Shown: positions 26,545 to 36,239, counted from the first letter of the stretch. The stretch: 64,000 nucleotides of DNA from Priestia endophytica DSM 13796 (GCF_900115845.1 NZ_FOXX01000018.1:1-64000); one strand, 5' to 3'. Made by a program: numbers and translations. Notes: generated by a model from the sequence alone, not told the origin.

Positions 26545-26985
26545 ATGATTTCAGTCATTATTAGTGGACATGGAGATTTTGCTACAGCATTAGAAGGGTC
26601 TTCAAGAATGATATTTGGGGAGAAAGATAACCTAATTGCAGTGCCCTTTTTAAAAGGAGAAGGCACACAAACACTTCAAGAAAAGTACAAAGAGGTGCTA
26701 GGGGAAATTCCTCTAGAAAACGAAGTGCTGTTTTTAGTCGATATTTTCGGGGGAACGCCCTATAATGCGGCTACTCCATATATCCTAAAAAACAAAACAG
26801 CGGATATGGTATCTGGCGTCAACTTGCCTATGTTATTAGAAGTATTAGCTATGCGAGAACATGTCACGTTGAAAGAAATGCTAGGAAGATTAAAGCAAGT
26901 GAATGAAGAAAGTTTTCAAGTATGCAGTGAACATTTAGAAAAAATCCAACAAACAAATCAAATAGGAGAGGATGGATTATTATGA
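26545..26985 (+). CDS. levD: LevD, fructose PTS EIIA (mannose family)
   Basis: This 146-residue cytoplasmic EIIA of the mannose-type PTS accepts phosphate from HPr on His9 (VIISGHGDFATAL) and passes it to LevE. LVDIFGGTPYNAA is the family's second signature. I take the ATG at 26545, after GAGGGGAGAAG; the upstream in-frame ATG at 26512 lies at the transcription start. The stop overlaps the start of levE (ATGA). It is the first gene of the lev operon. Confidence 0.94.
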   Translation: MISVIISGHGDFATALEGSSRMIFGEKDNLIAVPFLKGEGTQTLQEKYKEVLGEIPLENEVLFLVDIFGGTPYNAATPYILKNKTADMVSGVNLPMLLEVLAMREHVTLKEMLGRLKQVNEESFQVCSEHLEKIQQTNQIGEDGLL

Positions 26986-27476
26986 AAATCGTTTTAGCAA
27001 GAATTGATGATCGTTTTATTCATGGACAGGTATTAACAAGATGGATCAAGACAAATGCAGCAGATCGAATTATCGTTGTCTCAGATGAGGTGGCAGCGGA
27101 TGAAATGAGAAAAACTCTAATTCTCTCGGTAGCTCCTTCGAATGTAAAAGCGAGTGCTGTTTCAATCTCTAAAATAACAAAAGCCTTCCATAGCCCGCGC
27201 TACCAAGATACAACCGCGATGCTTCTGTTTGAAAGTCCAGCCGATATTGTTGCTCTTGTTCAATCGGGGGTGCCTATTGAAACAGTAAACGTAGGCGGCA
27301 TGCGTTTCGCTAATGATCGAAAACAAATCACTAAATCTGTAAGCGTTACCGAAAAAGATATTGATGCTTTTGAGAAATTACATGAATTAGGTGTGAAGCT
27401 TGAGCTGCGCCAATTACCTTCGGATTCTAGTGAAAACTTTATTCAACTACTGAGAAACGAAACAAAAATCAAATAA
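26982..27476 (+). CDS. levE: LevE, fructose PTS EIIB (mannose family)
   Basis: This 164-residue EIIB carries the phosphohistidine in RIDDRFIHGQVLTRW (His14). It transfers phosphate to the incoming fructose and, in the Bacillus system, also negatively controls LevR by phosphorylating a PRD. The domain covers the whole protein, ending before QLPSDSSENFIQLL. It overlaps levD by 4 bp and lies 12 bp before levF. Confidence 0.94.
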   Translation: MKIVLARIDDRFIHGQVLTRWIKTNAADRIIVVSDEVAADEMRKTLILSVAPSNVKASAVSISKITKAFHSPRYQDTTAMLLFESPADIVALVQSGVPIETVNVGGMRFANDRKQITKSVSVTEKDIDAFEKLHELGVKLELRQLPSDSSENFIQLLRNETKIK

Positions 27477-27488
27477 GGGGATGGGGTT

Positions 27489-28298
27489 ATGTCTTCCATA
27501 CAAATTATTTTATTGTTAGTCATCGCAGCTGTGACAGGTATCGCAAGTGTGTTGGACGAAGGGCAATCCCATCGTCCTCTCATAGCCTGCACGTTAGTAG
27601 GTTTAGTGCTTGGAGATTTAAAAACGGGCATTATTTTAGGAGGAACACTTGAATTAATGGCTCTTGGATGGATGAATGTCGGATTAGCGATGGCACCTGA
27701 TACGGCTATTGCTTCTGTTATTTCAACAATTTTAGTTATCACAGCTGGTCAAGGTATCGGTGAAGGTATTGCGGTGGCTATAGCTTTAGCAGCTGCAGGG
27801 CAAGTGCTCACCATTTTTGTGCGTACAATCACAGTATTTTTAATTCACCGAGCAGATAAGTATGCGGAAGAAGGAAACTTTAAAGGAATTGAAATTATGC
27901 ATATTACAGCAATGGGTTTCCAGGCTCTTCGCGTGATGATTCCCACTTTAATCGTTACATTAATCAGTGTAAGCGCTGTGCAAACTTTTTTGGGAAATAT
28001 ACCAGAAGTTATTACAAAAGGCTTGCAAATCGGAGGAGGCATTATCGTGGTTGTAGGATATGCCATGGTTATCAATATGATGAATATTCCTCATTTAAAG
28101 CCTTTCTTCTATATCGGTTTCTTATTAGCAGCATTCACAGGATTTAACTTAGTAGGATTTGGAGCGTTAGGTCTTTGTTTAGCACTTCTGTATCAGCAAG
28201 TGATGCAGCAGCGAAATCAAATGCAGCCCGCGGGTGTACCAGCAGCTACGAGCAATGAAAGGGTATACGATGATGATGATGATGATTTAGATACCTAA
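27489..28298 (+). CDS. levF: LevF, fructose PTS EIIC (mannose family)
   Basis: This is a 269-residue membrane permease subunit with about seven helices. GGTLELMALGWMNVGLAMAPD is the diagnostic EIIC-Man signature. The C-terminal tail ends in an aspartate run (DDDDDLDT), encoded by GAT repeats at about 28270-28286. It pairs with LevG to form the channel. AAGGGGATGGG precedes the ATG. Confidence 0.94.
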   Translation: MSSIQIILLLVIAAVTGIASVLDEGQSHRPLIACTLVGLVLGDLKTGIILGGTLELMALGWMNVGLAMAPDTAIASVISTILVITAGQGIGEGIAVAIALAAAGQVLTIFVRTITVFLIHRADKYAEEGNFKGIEIMHITAMGFQALRVMIPTLIVTLISVSAVQTFLGNIPEVITKGLQIGGGIIVVVGYAMVINMMNIPHLKPFFYIGFLLAAFTGFNLVGFGALGLCLALLYQQVMQQRNQMQPAGVPAATSNERVYDDDDDDLDT

Positions 28299-28329
28299 AC
28301 GGCGAACTCAAGGGGAGGGAAGAATAGAA

Positions 28330-29157
28330 ATGGAAAATGAAAAAAGATTAACGAAAAAGGATATTTTTAGTATGTTCATACGCTCAAATTTTTTACTTGG
28401 ATCTTTTAACTTTGAGCGTGTGCAGGCAATGGGCTATTGTTACGTGATGATTCCAGCTATTAAACGATTGTATGGTCCGGGAGCGCAAAGAAACCAAGCA
28501 TTGAAACGGCATTTAGAATGGTTCAATACACATCCTTGGATTTCGGCGCCTATTTTTGGTGTAACTGCGGCCATGGAGGAAGAAATGGCTAATAAAAAAG
28601 ACTTGGATGAAAAAGCGATTAGTGGAATGAAAATCGGTTTAATGGGACCATTAGCTGGTGTGGGTGACCCTATTTTCTGGGGAACATTACGTCCAGTGTT
28701 AGCAGCCTTAGGAGCGTCACTGGCATTAGGTGGAAATATCGCGGGCCCACTATTATTCTTTGTATTAATTAATGTTATAAGATTAAGCTTGAAATATTAT
28801 GGATTAAAATATGGATACATCAAAGGGACGGAAATTTTAAAAGATTTAGTTGGCAATCGAATTCAAAAGCTAACAGAAGGTGCCTCTATTCTAGGGTTGT
28901 TTGTTATGGGGGCTCTCGTCTCCAAGTGGACCACTATCAATATACCGGTAGTTGTTTCTAGAATCAAAGATGATTCTGGTAAAGTTGTTGTAAAAACCGT
29001 GCAAGACGTGCTGGATAGTATTTTACCAGGTTTACTTCCTTTAGCGCTGACTTTATTAGTAGCACGGATGCTTCGAAAAGGTGCAAATCCTCTTCTTATC
29101 ATTATGGCAATATTTTTAATAGGTATTTTAGGTTATTGGGTTGGGTTCTTAGGATAA
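28330..29157 (+). CDS. levG: LevG, fructose PTS EIID (mannose family)
   Basis: This 275-residue EIID membrane subunit opens with a cytoplasmic segment (LTKKDIFSMFIRSNFLLGSF, NFERVQAMGYCYVMIPAIK) and contains KIGLMGPLAGVGDPIFWGTLRP, cut here by one membrane turn, which is the family signature. Two to three C-terminal helices follow. GGGGAGGGAAG precedes the ATG. It is the last PTS gene before the levanase. Confidence 0.94.
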   Translation: MENEKRLTKKDIFSMFIRSNFLLGSFNFERVQAMGYCYVMIPAIKRLYGPGAQRNQALKRHLEWFNTHPWISAPIFGVTAAMEEEMANKKDLDEKAISGMKIGLMGPLAGVGDPIFWGTLRPVLAALGASLALGGNIAGPLLFFVLINVIRLSLKYYGLKYGYIKGTEILKDLVGNRIQKLTEGASILGLFVMGALVSKWTTINIPVVVSRIKDDSGKVVVKTVQDVLDSILPGLLPLALTLLVARMLRKGANPLLIIMAIFLIGILGYWVGFLG

Positions 29158-29277
29158 TAAATTATTAATCTATTATGAGATAAATGCGTGTTGTAAGTAG
29201 TTAGTGGTAGAAAGTATAAAACCAATCTGAACATACATGCCGAGTTAATATGAATAATAGTAAAGGAGGAAGGTAAT

Positions 29278-32200
29278 TTGAAAAGAGTAGTAAAGAAGCT
29301 ATTGACAGTAGGAATGGCGTGTTCTTTAACATTATTATCAGCTATTCCAGTGTTTGCGCAGGATTCTGGATATTACCAAGAAGAGTATCGCAACCAATTT
29401 CATTTTTCTCCAGAAGCCAATTGGATGAACGACCCAAATGGAATGATTTATTATAAAGGAGAGTATCATCTTTTTTATCAGTATCATCCTTACGGAACAA
29501 CGTGGGGACCCATGCATTGGGGGCATGCTGTCAGCAAAGACTTAGTTCGTTGGAAGCAACTCCCAATAGCCTTATCTCCTGATGAAAATGGAGAGATTTT
29601 TTCAGGAAGTGCAGTCATTGATTGGCACAATACAGCGGGATTTGGTAAAGAAGCAATGATTGCAGTCTATACTCAATCCGGAAGTAAGGGACAAGTTCAA
29701 AGTATTGCATACAGTAACGATAAGGGAAGAACGTGGAAAAAATATAAGGGGAATCCTGTGATGCCAAACCCCCCGATTCCTGATTGGCGTGATCCAAAAG
29801 TGTTTTGGCATGATGAAACACATCAATGGGTGATGTCTTTAGCTGCTAAAAACAAAATAATGTTCTATACTTCACCGGATTTAAAAAAATGGAAATATGC
29901 AAGTGAATTTGGTCCCGACGGAGGTATTCAAGCAAACGGACAAAGAGATGCCCACTCGTATACGCTGTCTGAACAGAAAGGTCAATCTTTTACCTTAGAG
30001 GGAGATATTTCCCTTATAGAGAAAAATGGACGTGAAGGCGCAGGAGGGCTTGTTTTTCGTTCAAATAAAGATGCTACAAATGCATATATGGTAAATTTAG
30101 ACGCCCAAAAGGATCTTTTAACATTAAATAAGATCGATAAAGGCAAAGTGATCGATATTGCTTCAAAGTCAATAAAGCTTGATACTTCACAGACTTATCA
30201 CGTAAAGGTGAAAGCGGATACAAATCATTTTAAGATTTCTCTAAATGGTAAACAAGCTGTTGAAGGAACAGACTCATCTTTTGAAAGTGGACAGTTTGGA
30301 TTGACTGCATGGAATTCCACATCTGTGTTTCGCAATGTGAAATTCGTGAACAAAACAAATTTTATAACAAACTTGTCTGGATGGAAAACAGTTAGTGGGA
30401 CATGGAACGATACAAATGATGGTAAATCCGGTAAATCAGAAGATGATGGATTTATTATGAGTGAGGAACAGGGACAGCAATTTAGTTATGAATCAGATAT
30501 GACCGTTTCAGGTGACAAGGGTGGTTCAGGTGCTCTTGTATTCCGGGCTGATGCACATGCGAAAAACGGATATGTTGCTAGCATTGATGCCTCAACAGAT
30601 AAAATCAAACTGTCGAAGCTCAAAAATGGGGTTTCCACTGTGATTGCTGAAAAAAATACAAAGATTGACACAGATAAAGTGTATAAACTCAAAGTAACTG
30701 CAGCAGGAAATCAGATTGGCGTATATTTAAATAATGATCTGATACTTACTGAAAATGATTCAACTTTTTCAAAAGGATTGTTTGGGTTGTATGTTGGGAA
30801 CTCTTCTGTGAAGTTCCAGAATGTTACTAAGGGCAATTTTATTGTGACAGATGTCAAAGAAATTGAAAACCCTGATTTTGAAACAGGAGATTTAAGCGGA
30901 TGGAAAACGGTAGGTGGCGATGCATTTACAAATGATCACGTGACTAACGCAACAACAAATTGGAGTGGACTCTTCGATCAAAATGGGAAATATCATCTAT
31001 GGGGATTCTCTGATAAGCATAATGGAGACGATGCGACAGGAGAATTACATTCTTCATCCTTTAAGTTAAGTGGATCTGGTGAAATAAATTTATTAATGGG
31101 TGGAGGAAATGATATAAAAAACCGTTATGTCTCCTTAGTAAGAGCCTCTGATGACAAAGAATTACTTCGCCAGGCGAACACGAAGTTTGCTGATGAGAAA
31201 TATCAACGTTATGTATGGGACGCGTCAAAGTATTTAGGAGAAGTATTATATATCAAAGCAGTCGATAATGCTACGGGTGGCTGGGGCCATATTAATCTTG
31301 ATGATGTTAACGTATTTAATACAGGTAAAATACCTACAAAAGTTGACAATGTAGCAAAGGAACCTCAGGTAGTGAAACAAAGAGAAAGCGGAATGTTATC
31401 TGATTGGAATATAGTGGAAGGTGATTGGGTGGAATCCACTTATGGGAGTAATGGCGGCATTTGGGAATGTCCTACATTAATTCAACTTCCAGTTGACGGA
31501 AATCCTAAAAATAAAAAGTGGGTTTTACAAGTAAGTATAAATGATGGGGCTGCGGCTGGCGGTTCAGGTATGCAATATTTTGTTGGTAATTTCGATGGAA
31601 AAACATTTAAAAGTGAAAATCGACCTGATCAGGTCTTATGGTCTGACTATGGTGCAGACTTTTATGCTGCGGTAGATTGGAGCAATATTGAGGGGGAAAA
31701 TGGAGAGAAATACTGGCTTGGCTGGATGAGTAATTGGCAGTATGCGAATAACACACCAACTACTACATGGAGAAGTTCTACGTCGCTGCCTAGGGAATTA
31801 GAGTTAACGAAAACAACTGAGGGGTTACGTTTAAAACAAACTCCTGTTTCCTTGAAATCAATTCGTAACCAACAAGAAAAAACATACTTTAAGAATAGAG
31901 TTATCTCTGATAACAGTAACCTTCTCTCGGGAATAAAGGGAGACACTTATGAAATGATTGCAGAATTCGATGTTTCAAATACAAAAGCAACAGAGTTTGG
32001 ATTTCAGGTTCGAAAAGGAAAGAATGAGCATACAACAATTGGTTATGATGTAAATAATCAAAAGCTATTTGTTGACCGAACGAATTCTGGAAGCTTTAAT
32101 TTTGGACAAAATGTTAAAGGCAAGCATTCTGCTCCACTAAGGTCAAAAGATGGAACCATAAAATTGCATATTTTCATAGATCGATCCTCTGCTGAAGTAT

Positions 32201-32856
32201 TTGGAAATGATGGTACTAGTGTCATTACTGATCAATTGTTTCCGAATTCATCAAGCAATGGTTTGCAGCTTTATAGTAAGGGTGGGGCCGTTAAATTAAA
32301 ATCGCTTGATGTTTACCCGTTAAAGTCAACTTGGGGAAAAAGCCCTGTTCATACAAAGATGTCTGGATGGAAAACTAGTAGTGGACTCTGGGCCGATACT
32401 ATTGATGGAAAGCAAGGTCAAAGTCAGGAAAATGCGTTTACTCTTTCAAGTGAAAAAGGCAGAGACTTTACGTATGAAGCGAATATAAAAGTACTTAATA
32501 ATACAGTTTCAAATCCAACCGGTGCAGGGGCTTTAGTATTCCGTTCTGATGTTAATGCGAAAAATGCCTATGCTGCAAATGTGGATGTTTTGAACAACAA
32601 GGTAAAACTGGTCAAATTCACTGATGGGGTAGGCAAGGATCTTACTGTTTACAATGACAATGGAAAACTAAAATTAAAGGGAAATACAGATTACAATTTA
32701 AGGGTCATTGCAAAAGGTAAAAATATTAAAGTTTACCTGGATGACAAGCTTGTCATTGATGAAACAGATAACTCATTTACAGAGGGATTTGCTGGATTAA
32801 ATGTCTGGAACTCTACAAGTGTATTTAATGATATAAAATTCAAATCGAAGAGATAG
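29278..32856 (+). CDS. sacC: Secreted GH32 levanase with split catalytic domain and repeated beta-sandwich modules
   Basis: This 1192-residue secreted levanase/fructanase starts at TTG 29278 after AAAGGAGGAAGG and has a signal peptide ending near VFAQD. NWMNDPNG (Asp52, nucleophile) and DWRDPKVF (Asp172) lie in the first part. The acid/base Glu is only at about residue 730 (IWECPTL), so roughly 500 residues are inserted in the five-blade propeller, which normally needs about 50 between these motifs. The insert holds two related modules (GWKTVSGTWNDTNDG, FGLYVGNSSV) and a jelly-roll-like piece (ENPDFETGDLSGWKTVGGDA). After the GH32 sandwich (FIDRSSAEVFGNDG) a third module ends the protein. It is the fifth gene of the lev operon. 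Confidence 0.92.
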   Translation: MKRVVKKLLTVGMACSLTLLSAIPVFAQDSGYYQEEYRNQFHFSPEANWMNDPNGMIYYKGEYHLFYQYHPYGTTWGPMHWGHAVSKDLVRWKQLPIALSPDENGEIFSGSAVIDWHNTAGFGKEAMIAVYTQSGSKGQVQSIAYSNDKGRTWKKYKGNPVMPNPPIPDWRDPKVFWHDETHQWVMSLAAKNKIMFYTSPDLKKWKYASEFGPDGGIQANGQRDAHSYTLSEQKGQSFTLEGDISLIEKNGREGAGGLVFRSNKDATNAYMVNLDAQKDLLTLNKIDKGKVIDIASKSIKLDTSQTYHVKVKADTNHFKISLNGKQAVEGTDSSFESGQFGLTAWNSTSVFRNVKFVNKTNFITNLSGWKTVSGTWNDTNDGKSGKSEDDGFIMSEEQGQQFSYESDMTVSGDKGGSGALVFRADAHAKNGYVASIDASTDKIKLSKLKNGVSTVIAEKNTKIDTDKVYKLKVTAAGNQIGVYLNNDLILTENDSTFSKGLFGLYVGNSSVKFQNVTKGNFIVTDVKEIENPDFETGDLSGWKTVGGDAFTNDHVTNATTNWSGLFDQNGKYHLWGFSDKHNGDDATGELHSSSFKLSGSGEINLLMGGGNDIKNRYVSLVRASDDKELLRQANTKFADEKYQRYVWDASKYLGEVLYIKAVDNATGGWGHINLDDVNVFNTGKIPTKVDNVAKEPQVVKQRESGMLSDWNIVEGDWVESTYGSNGGIWECPTLIQLPVDGNPKNKKWVLQVSINDGAAAGGSGMQYFVGNFDGKTFKSENRPDQVLWSDYGADFYAAVDWSNIEGENGEKYWLGWMSNWQYANNTPTTTWRSSTSLPRELELTKTTEGLRLKQTPVSLKSIRNQQEKTYFKNRVISDNSNLLSGIKGDTYEMIAEFDVSNTKATEFGFQVRKGKNEHTTIGYDVNNQKLFVDRTNSGSFNFGQNVKGKHSAPLRSKDGTIKLHIFIDRSSAEVFGNDGTSVITDQLFPNSSSNGLQLYSKGGAVKLKSLDVYPLKSTWGKSPVHTKMSGWKTSSGLWADTIDGKQGQSQENAFTLSSEKGRDFTYEANIKVLNNTVSNPTGAGALVFRSDVNAKNAYAANVDVLNNKVKLVKFTDGVGKDLTVYNDNGKLKLKGNTDYNLRVIAKGKNIKVYLDDKLVIDETDNSFTEGFAGLNVWNSTSVFNDIKFKSKR

Positions 32857-33014
32857 TGTTAGAATATTTTCATGAAAAGCTAGAGCTTATAATTACATTT
32901 TGTGAACAAATAGTTAAATGTGAATCCGTCAGTGAGGAAAATGCGAACCCCCCCACTGATGGAAGTTTCACTTTATGTTAATGAAAAGTTTGTTATAAAA
33001 ATGGAGGATTATAT
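32857..33014 (+). other. levanase-ptsH spacer with a hairpin
   Basis: The spacer holds an imperfect hairpin: CATCAGTGAGG-type arms, GAATCCGTCAGTGAGG near 32922 and CCCCACTGATGGAAGTTTC near 32950. It could attenuate read-through from the lev operon into ptsHI, but there is no good T-run, so this is not a standard terminator. Confidence 0.4.
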
Positions 33015-33281
33015 ATGATTGAAAGAATTTATACAATTACAAGCCATTCTGGAATTCACGCTAGACCTGCAACAACACTAGTGAGTGTAGTGACACCATT
33101 TACATCAAAAGTATCGATTGAGTATAAAGATAAGCAAATTAACTTAAAGTCAATTATGGGTGTTATGTCACTTGGAATCCCAGAAGGTGCAACAGTAAAA
33201 GTCATAGCTGAGGGTGCTGATGAGGACCAAGTGATTAAAAGTATTGATAAGGTAATGGAAAAGGAAGGTCTTGGGGTATGA
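33015..33281 (+). CDS. ptsH: HPr, phosphocarrier protein
   Basis: This 88-residue cytoplasmic PTS carrier has His15 ([12 protein letters not shown]) as the EI phosphorylation site and Ser46 ([14 protein letters not shown]) as the HPr-kinase site used in CcpA-dependent repression. Both are intact. It is preceded by ATGGAGGATT and overlaps ptsI by four bases (ATGA). Located directly behind the levanase, it may be co-expressed with the lev PTS. Whether this is the only ptsHI of the genome cannot be told here. Confidence 0.94.
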   Translation: MIERIYTITSHSGIHARPATTLVSVVTPFTSKVSIEYKDKQINLKSIMGVMSLGIPEGATVKVIAEGADEDQVIKSIDKVMEKEGLGV

Positions 33282-35011
33282 GTATAAAAACAATGGATAT
33301 AACAAAAATAATTACTGGAATTGGTGCCTCAGAGGGCATTGCTATTGCCAAAGCATTTCGTTTAGAGAATCCTGAGTTAATCATTGAAAAAAAATCAGTA
33401 ACTGATGTTGTACAAGAAGTAGCTCGTCTGGAAGCTGCTCTTGAGAAATCGAAATCAGAGCTTGAAACAATTAAAGAACATGCTCGTAAAGAATTAGGTG
33501 ATGATAAAGCTGAGATCTTTGAGGCTCATTTACTTGTTCTAAGCGATCCTGAACTTATTAATCCAATTAAAGATAAAATTACAGGTGAGAAGGTAAACGC
33601 TGAATACGCATTAGACGAAGTAGCTGCTATATTTATTAACGTGTTTGAATCAATGGATAATGAGTATATGAAAGAGCGTGCAGCTGATATTCGCGACGTA
33701 ACAAAACGTGTATTAGCACATCTTTTAGGTATAAACGTATCAAACCCAAGTATGATTTCTGAAGAAGTTGTCATCATTGCGGAAGACTTAACACCTTCTG
33801 ATACTGCACAATTGAATCGTAAATTTGTAAAAGGATTTACAACAGATATTGGTGGTCGTACTTCTCACTCAGCAATCATGGCTCGTTCAATGGAAATTCC
33901 AGCTGTTGTTGGGACGAAAAAAGTTATGGAAGAAATTGAAAACGGTTTATTAGTCATTGTTGATGGATTAGATGGTCAAGTTATCGTTAATCCAAGTGAA
34001 GAAACTGTAAAGGCCTATAAAAAAAAAGCCACTGAGTACGCAACTCAAAAAGCTGAGTGGGCAAAACTTGTAAACGAAAAAACGGTTTCTGCAGATGAAC
34101 ACCACGTTGAACTTGCTGCTAACATCGGTACACCTGAAGATGTAAAAGGTGTGTTAGAAAACGGTGGTGAAGGCGTTGGTCTTTATCGTACAGAATTCTT
34201 ATACATGGGGCGTGAAGAGCTTCCAACAGAAGAAGAGCAATTCACATCTTATAAAACAGTACTTGAGCGTATGGAAGGTAAACCTGTTGTTGTTCGTACT
34301 CTTGATATCGGTGGAGATAAGGAACTTACTTACTTGAACTTACCGAAAGAAATGAACCCATTCTTAGGTTTCCGTGCGATTCGCTTATGTCTAGAAATGC
34401 AAGATATGTTCCGTACGCAACTTCGGGCACTGTTACGTGCAAGTATATATGGTAACTTAAAAATCATGTTCCCAATGATCGCAACTGTTGATGAATTCCG
34501 CCAAGCGAAATCCATTCTTTTAGAAGAAAAAACGAAACTTCAAGAAGAAGGTGTAGACATAGCTGAAAATATCGAAGTTGGTATGATGGTTGAAATTCCT
34601 TCTTCAGCAGTAAACGCTGATCTGTTTGCTAAAGAAGTTGATTTCTTCTCGATTGGAACAAATGATTTAATTCAATACACGCTTGCGGCTGACCGTATGA
34701 ATGAACGCGTTTCTTACCTTTACCAGCCATATAATCCAGCCATTCTACGTCTTGTAAAAATGGTCATTGATGCCGCCCATAAAGAAGGGAAATGGGCTGG
34801 TATGTGTGGTGAGATGGCTGGAGATGAAATTGCAATTCCCATTCTTTTAGGATTAGGACTAGATGAGTTCTCAATGAGTGCCACTTCAATTTTGAAAGCA
34901 CGTTCTCAAATCCGGCATTTATCAAAAGAAGCCATCGAACAGTACATAGAAGCCATTCTTTCTATGTCTACAACAGAGGAAGTCGTATCATTTGTGAAAA
35001 AACAGTTTTAA
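33278..35011 (+). CDS. ptsI: Enzyme I of the PTS
   Basis: This 577-residue enzyme transfers phosphate from phosphoenolpyruvate to HPr. The swivelling phosphohistidine lies in [20 protein letters not shown] (about His197). The C-terminal TIM barrel has the PEP-site motifs [27 protein letters not shown] and GMCGEMAGD (active Cys). The overlap with ptsH implies translational coupling. The N-terminus has several extra residues ([20 protein letters not shown]) compared with common EI, so a start at the second Met is possible. Confidence 0.94.
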   Translation: MSIKTMDITKIITGIGASEGIAIAKAFRLENPELIIEKKSVTDVVQEVARLEAALEKSKSELETIKEHARKELGDDKAEIFEAHLLVLSDPELINPIKDKITGEKVNAEYALDEVAAIFINVFESMDNEYMKERAADIRDVTKRVLAHLLGINVSNPSMISEEVVIIAEDLTPSDTAQLNRKFVKGFTTDIGGRTSHSAIMARSMEIPAVVGTKKVMEEIENGLLVIVDGLDGQVIVNPSEETVKAYKKKATEYATQKAEWAKLVNEKTVSADEHHVELAANIGTPEDVKGVLENGGEGVGLYRTEFLYMGREELPTEEEQFTSYKTVLERMEGKPVVVRTLDIGGDKELTYLNLPKEMNPFLGFRAIRLCLEMQDMFRTQLRALLRASIYGNLKIMFPMIATVDEFRQAKSILLEEKTKLQEEGVDIAENIEVGMMVEIPSSAVNADLFAKEVDFFSIGTNDLIQYTLAADRMNERVSYLYQPYNPAILRLVKMVIDAAHKEGKWAGMCGEMAGDEIAIPILLGLGLDEFSMSATSILKARSQIRHLSKEAIEQYIEAILSMSTTEEVVSFVKKQF

Positions 35012-35030
35012 ACAAAATATAACTTTTTAT

Positions 35031-35079
35031 GAAAGGAACTGTCTTGAAAGTGGAAATTCTTGAGATAGTTCCTTCTTTC
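35031..35079 (+). terminator. Terminator after ptsI
   Basis: GAAAGGAACTGTCT and AGATAGTTCCTTCTTTC form an imperfect long hairpin 20 bp after the ptsI stop. A typical T-run is only partial. Confidence 0.6.
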
Positions 35080-35249
35080 ATTATCTTCTATGAGCGTACG
35101 GATAAAAAAGGCCTAGTATAATCATTACAACAGCTCTACTAATTTTGATTGTTCGATTGACCAAGCTAGTATACTCTTAAGGAGGGCTCTATGATGTAAC
35201 TAATATCATTAATAAGCTTTCTCAAGGTTAACTAATATTTCTACTCTAC

Positions 35250-35340
35250 GTCTGTAAAAGTATACTTAAAGGGCAAGAAAAAGCTCAAACTCGTTGTAAT
35301 TCAATGAGTTTGAGCTTTTATTACTTCCTAGTTAACTAAC
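35250..35340. repeat. Dispersed hairpin repeat, copy c
   Basis: GTCTGTAAAAGTATACTTAA is the B-type end, followed by the hairpin at 35277-35321 (AAAAGCTCAAACTCGTTG and CAATGAGTTTGAGCTTTT), then TTACTTCCTAGTTAACTAAC. It lies downstream of ptsI, in otherwise empty DNA (35080-35445). Confidence 0.78.
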
Positions 35341-35445
35341 TTTGTATATCATCTACATAAGTGTAATCCTACATTAATTTGAAATAATAGGAATTTTATT
35401 CCACGAAAGATATAATCAGAGATATAAAGGAAAGGAGGAATATTG

Positions 35446-35565
35446 ATGGATAATATCAAAGGGAAAACAAACGAAACTAAAGGGAAATACGTTCCGAGTA
35501 TTTTTTTTGGAGCTTCAATTGGAGCTGTACTAGGCTTGCTTTCTTATGTGAAGGAATGGCTATAG
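35446..35565 (+). CDS. Small membrane protein (39 aa), YtxH-like
   Basis: The ORF reads MDNIKGKTNETKGKYVPSIF and then a glycine-rich hydrophobic helix (FGASIGAVLGLLSYVKEWL). It has a strong AAAGGAGGAA ribosome binding site. The GxxxG helix resembles the N-terminus of YtxH/gas-vesicle-like small stress proteins. Function is unknown. Confidence 0.62.
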   Translation: MDNIKGKTNETKGKYVPSIFFGASIGAVLGLLSYVKEWL

Positions 35566-35600
35566 TTAAGAAAAGTTAGGATAAGTGGGGGTGGAGTGAA

Positions 35601-35774
35601 TTGGATATTGAGTTCCCAGTCTGGTTTATATTATCAACTTATCTAATAGGTCTAACCTTCAAACATATAAATAGGAAGTTCTTAAACAAAAAACCGTCCG
35701 TAAAAGTATATATAAACGAAAAGAAAAAGTGTAAACTCGTTGCTATTACGGGTGTATTTAGAATCTGCAGTTGA
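35601..35774 (+). CDS. Small ORF running into a repeat fragment (57 aa)
   Basis: A TTG start at 35601 after GGGGGTGGAGTG opens MDIEFPVWFILSTYLIGLTF, a hydrophobic helix, and a basic tail. From about residue 33 the frame is encoded by the B end and left stem arm of the dispersed repeat (35696-35755). The natural end was probably replaced by the repeat. It may be expressed but is unlikely to be an ancient protein. Confidence 0.35.
   Translation: MDIEFPVWFILSTYLIGLTFKHINRKFLNKKPSVKVYINEKKKCKLVAITGVFRICS
35696..35755. repeat. Dispersed hairpin repeat, copy d (half)
   Basis: GTCCGTAAAAGTATATATAA and ACGAAAAGAAAAAGTGTAAA then CTCGTTG match the B end and left stem arm. The right arm is missing, so no terminator hairpin forms. 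Confidence 0.7.
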
Positions 35775-35836
35775 CACACAAAATATGAAAATATTAAAGT
35801 TTAATTAATGCAGTTCAAATCAGGAGTGAATTTGTA

Positions 35837-36160
35837 GTGGGATGTTTTGGATCTATCTTTAGGTTTACGTTTTTTATAATATGTACTTTTGTTGTTATTT
35901 GGTTCGGAGGTGGGTCAATTGTGGCCTTCTTCTCTGCTTTGTTTGGACAAAGTTGGGTTAATTTCTGGAAATTGTTTACTGTATGGATTGTTGCAAATTA
36001 CGGAATTGGATGGCTGATTGAAGTTCGCTGGAAAAATGATGATACGGCAGGGGATGGCTTCTTTGCAAATTTTATCCTTATCATTAGTGTACTCATTTTT
36101 AGGGGCATCAATAAGTTCGGAAGAATATTTATCCGAGATAAACATTCTTTCTTAAAATGA
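35837..36160 (+). CDS. Hypothetical membrane protein (107 aa)
   Basis: This protein has three predicted membrane helices (FRFTFFIICTFVVIWFGGGS, FWKLFTVWIVANYGIGWLIE, FFANFILIISVLIFRGI) and a basic C-terminal tail. The start is GTG at 35837, with AGGAG at about 10 bp. I do not recognise the family. Its last codons overlap the dispersed repeat copy e, whose hairpin would terminate it. Confidence 0.62.
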   Translation: MGCFGSIFRFTFFIICTFVVIWFGGGSIVAFFSALFGQSWVNFWKLFTVWIVANYGIGWLIEVRWKNDDTAGDGFFANFILIISVLIFRGINKFGRIFIRDKHSFLK

Positions 36161-36239
36161 AAAGAAAAAGCGCAAACTCGTTGTTACTGAACGGGTTTAC
36201 GCTTTTTTTACTACCTCTAACATGTTTTATGTAAACTAG
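36157..36239. repeat. Dispersed hairpin repeat, copy e (terminator between convergent genes)
   Basis: AATGAAAAGAAAAAGCGCAA begins the truncated B end and left arm. The hairpin at 36164-36209 pairs AAAAAGCGCAAACTCGTT with ACGGGTTTACGCTTTTT. The A flank follows as TTACTACCTCTAACATGTTT and TATGTAAACTAG. It sits between the ends of the gene above and the aldo/keto reductase. Confidence 0.82.

Noticed and set aside
28268-28290. GAT repeat at the levF 3' end as a functional repeat
   Set aside because: It simply encodes a short acidic C-terminal tail, common in EIIC proteins.
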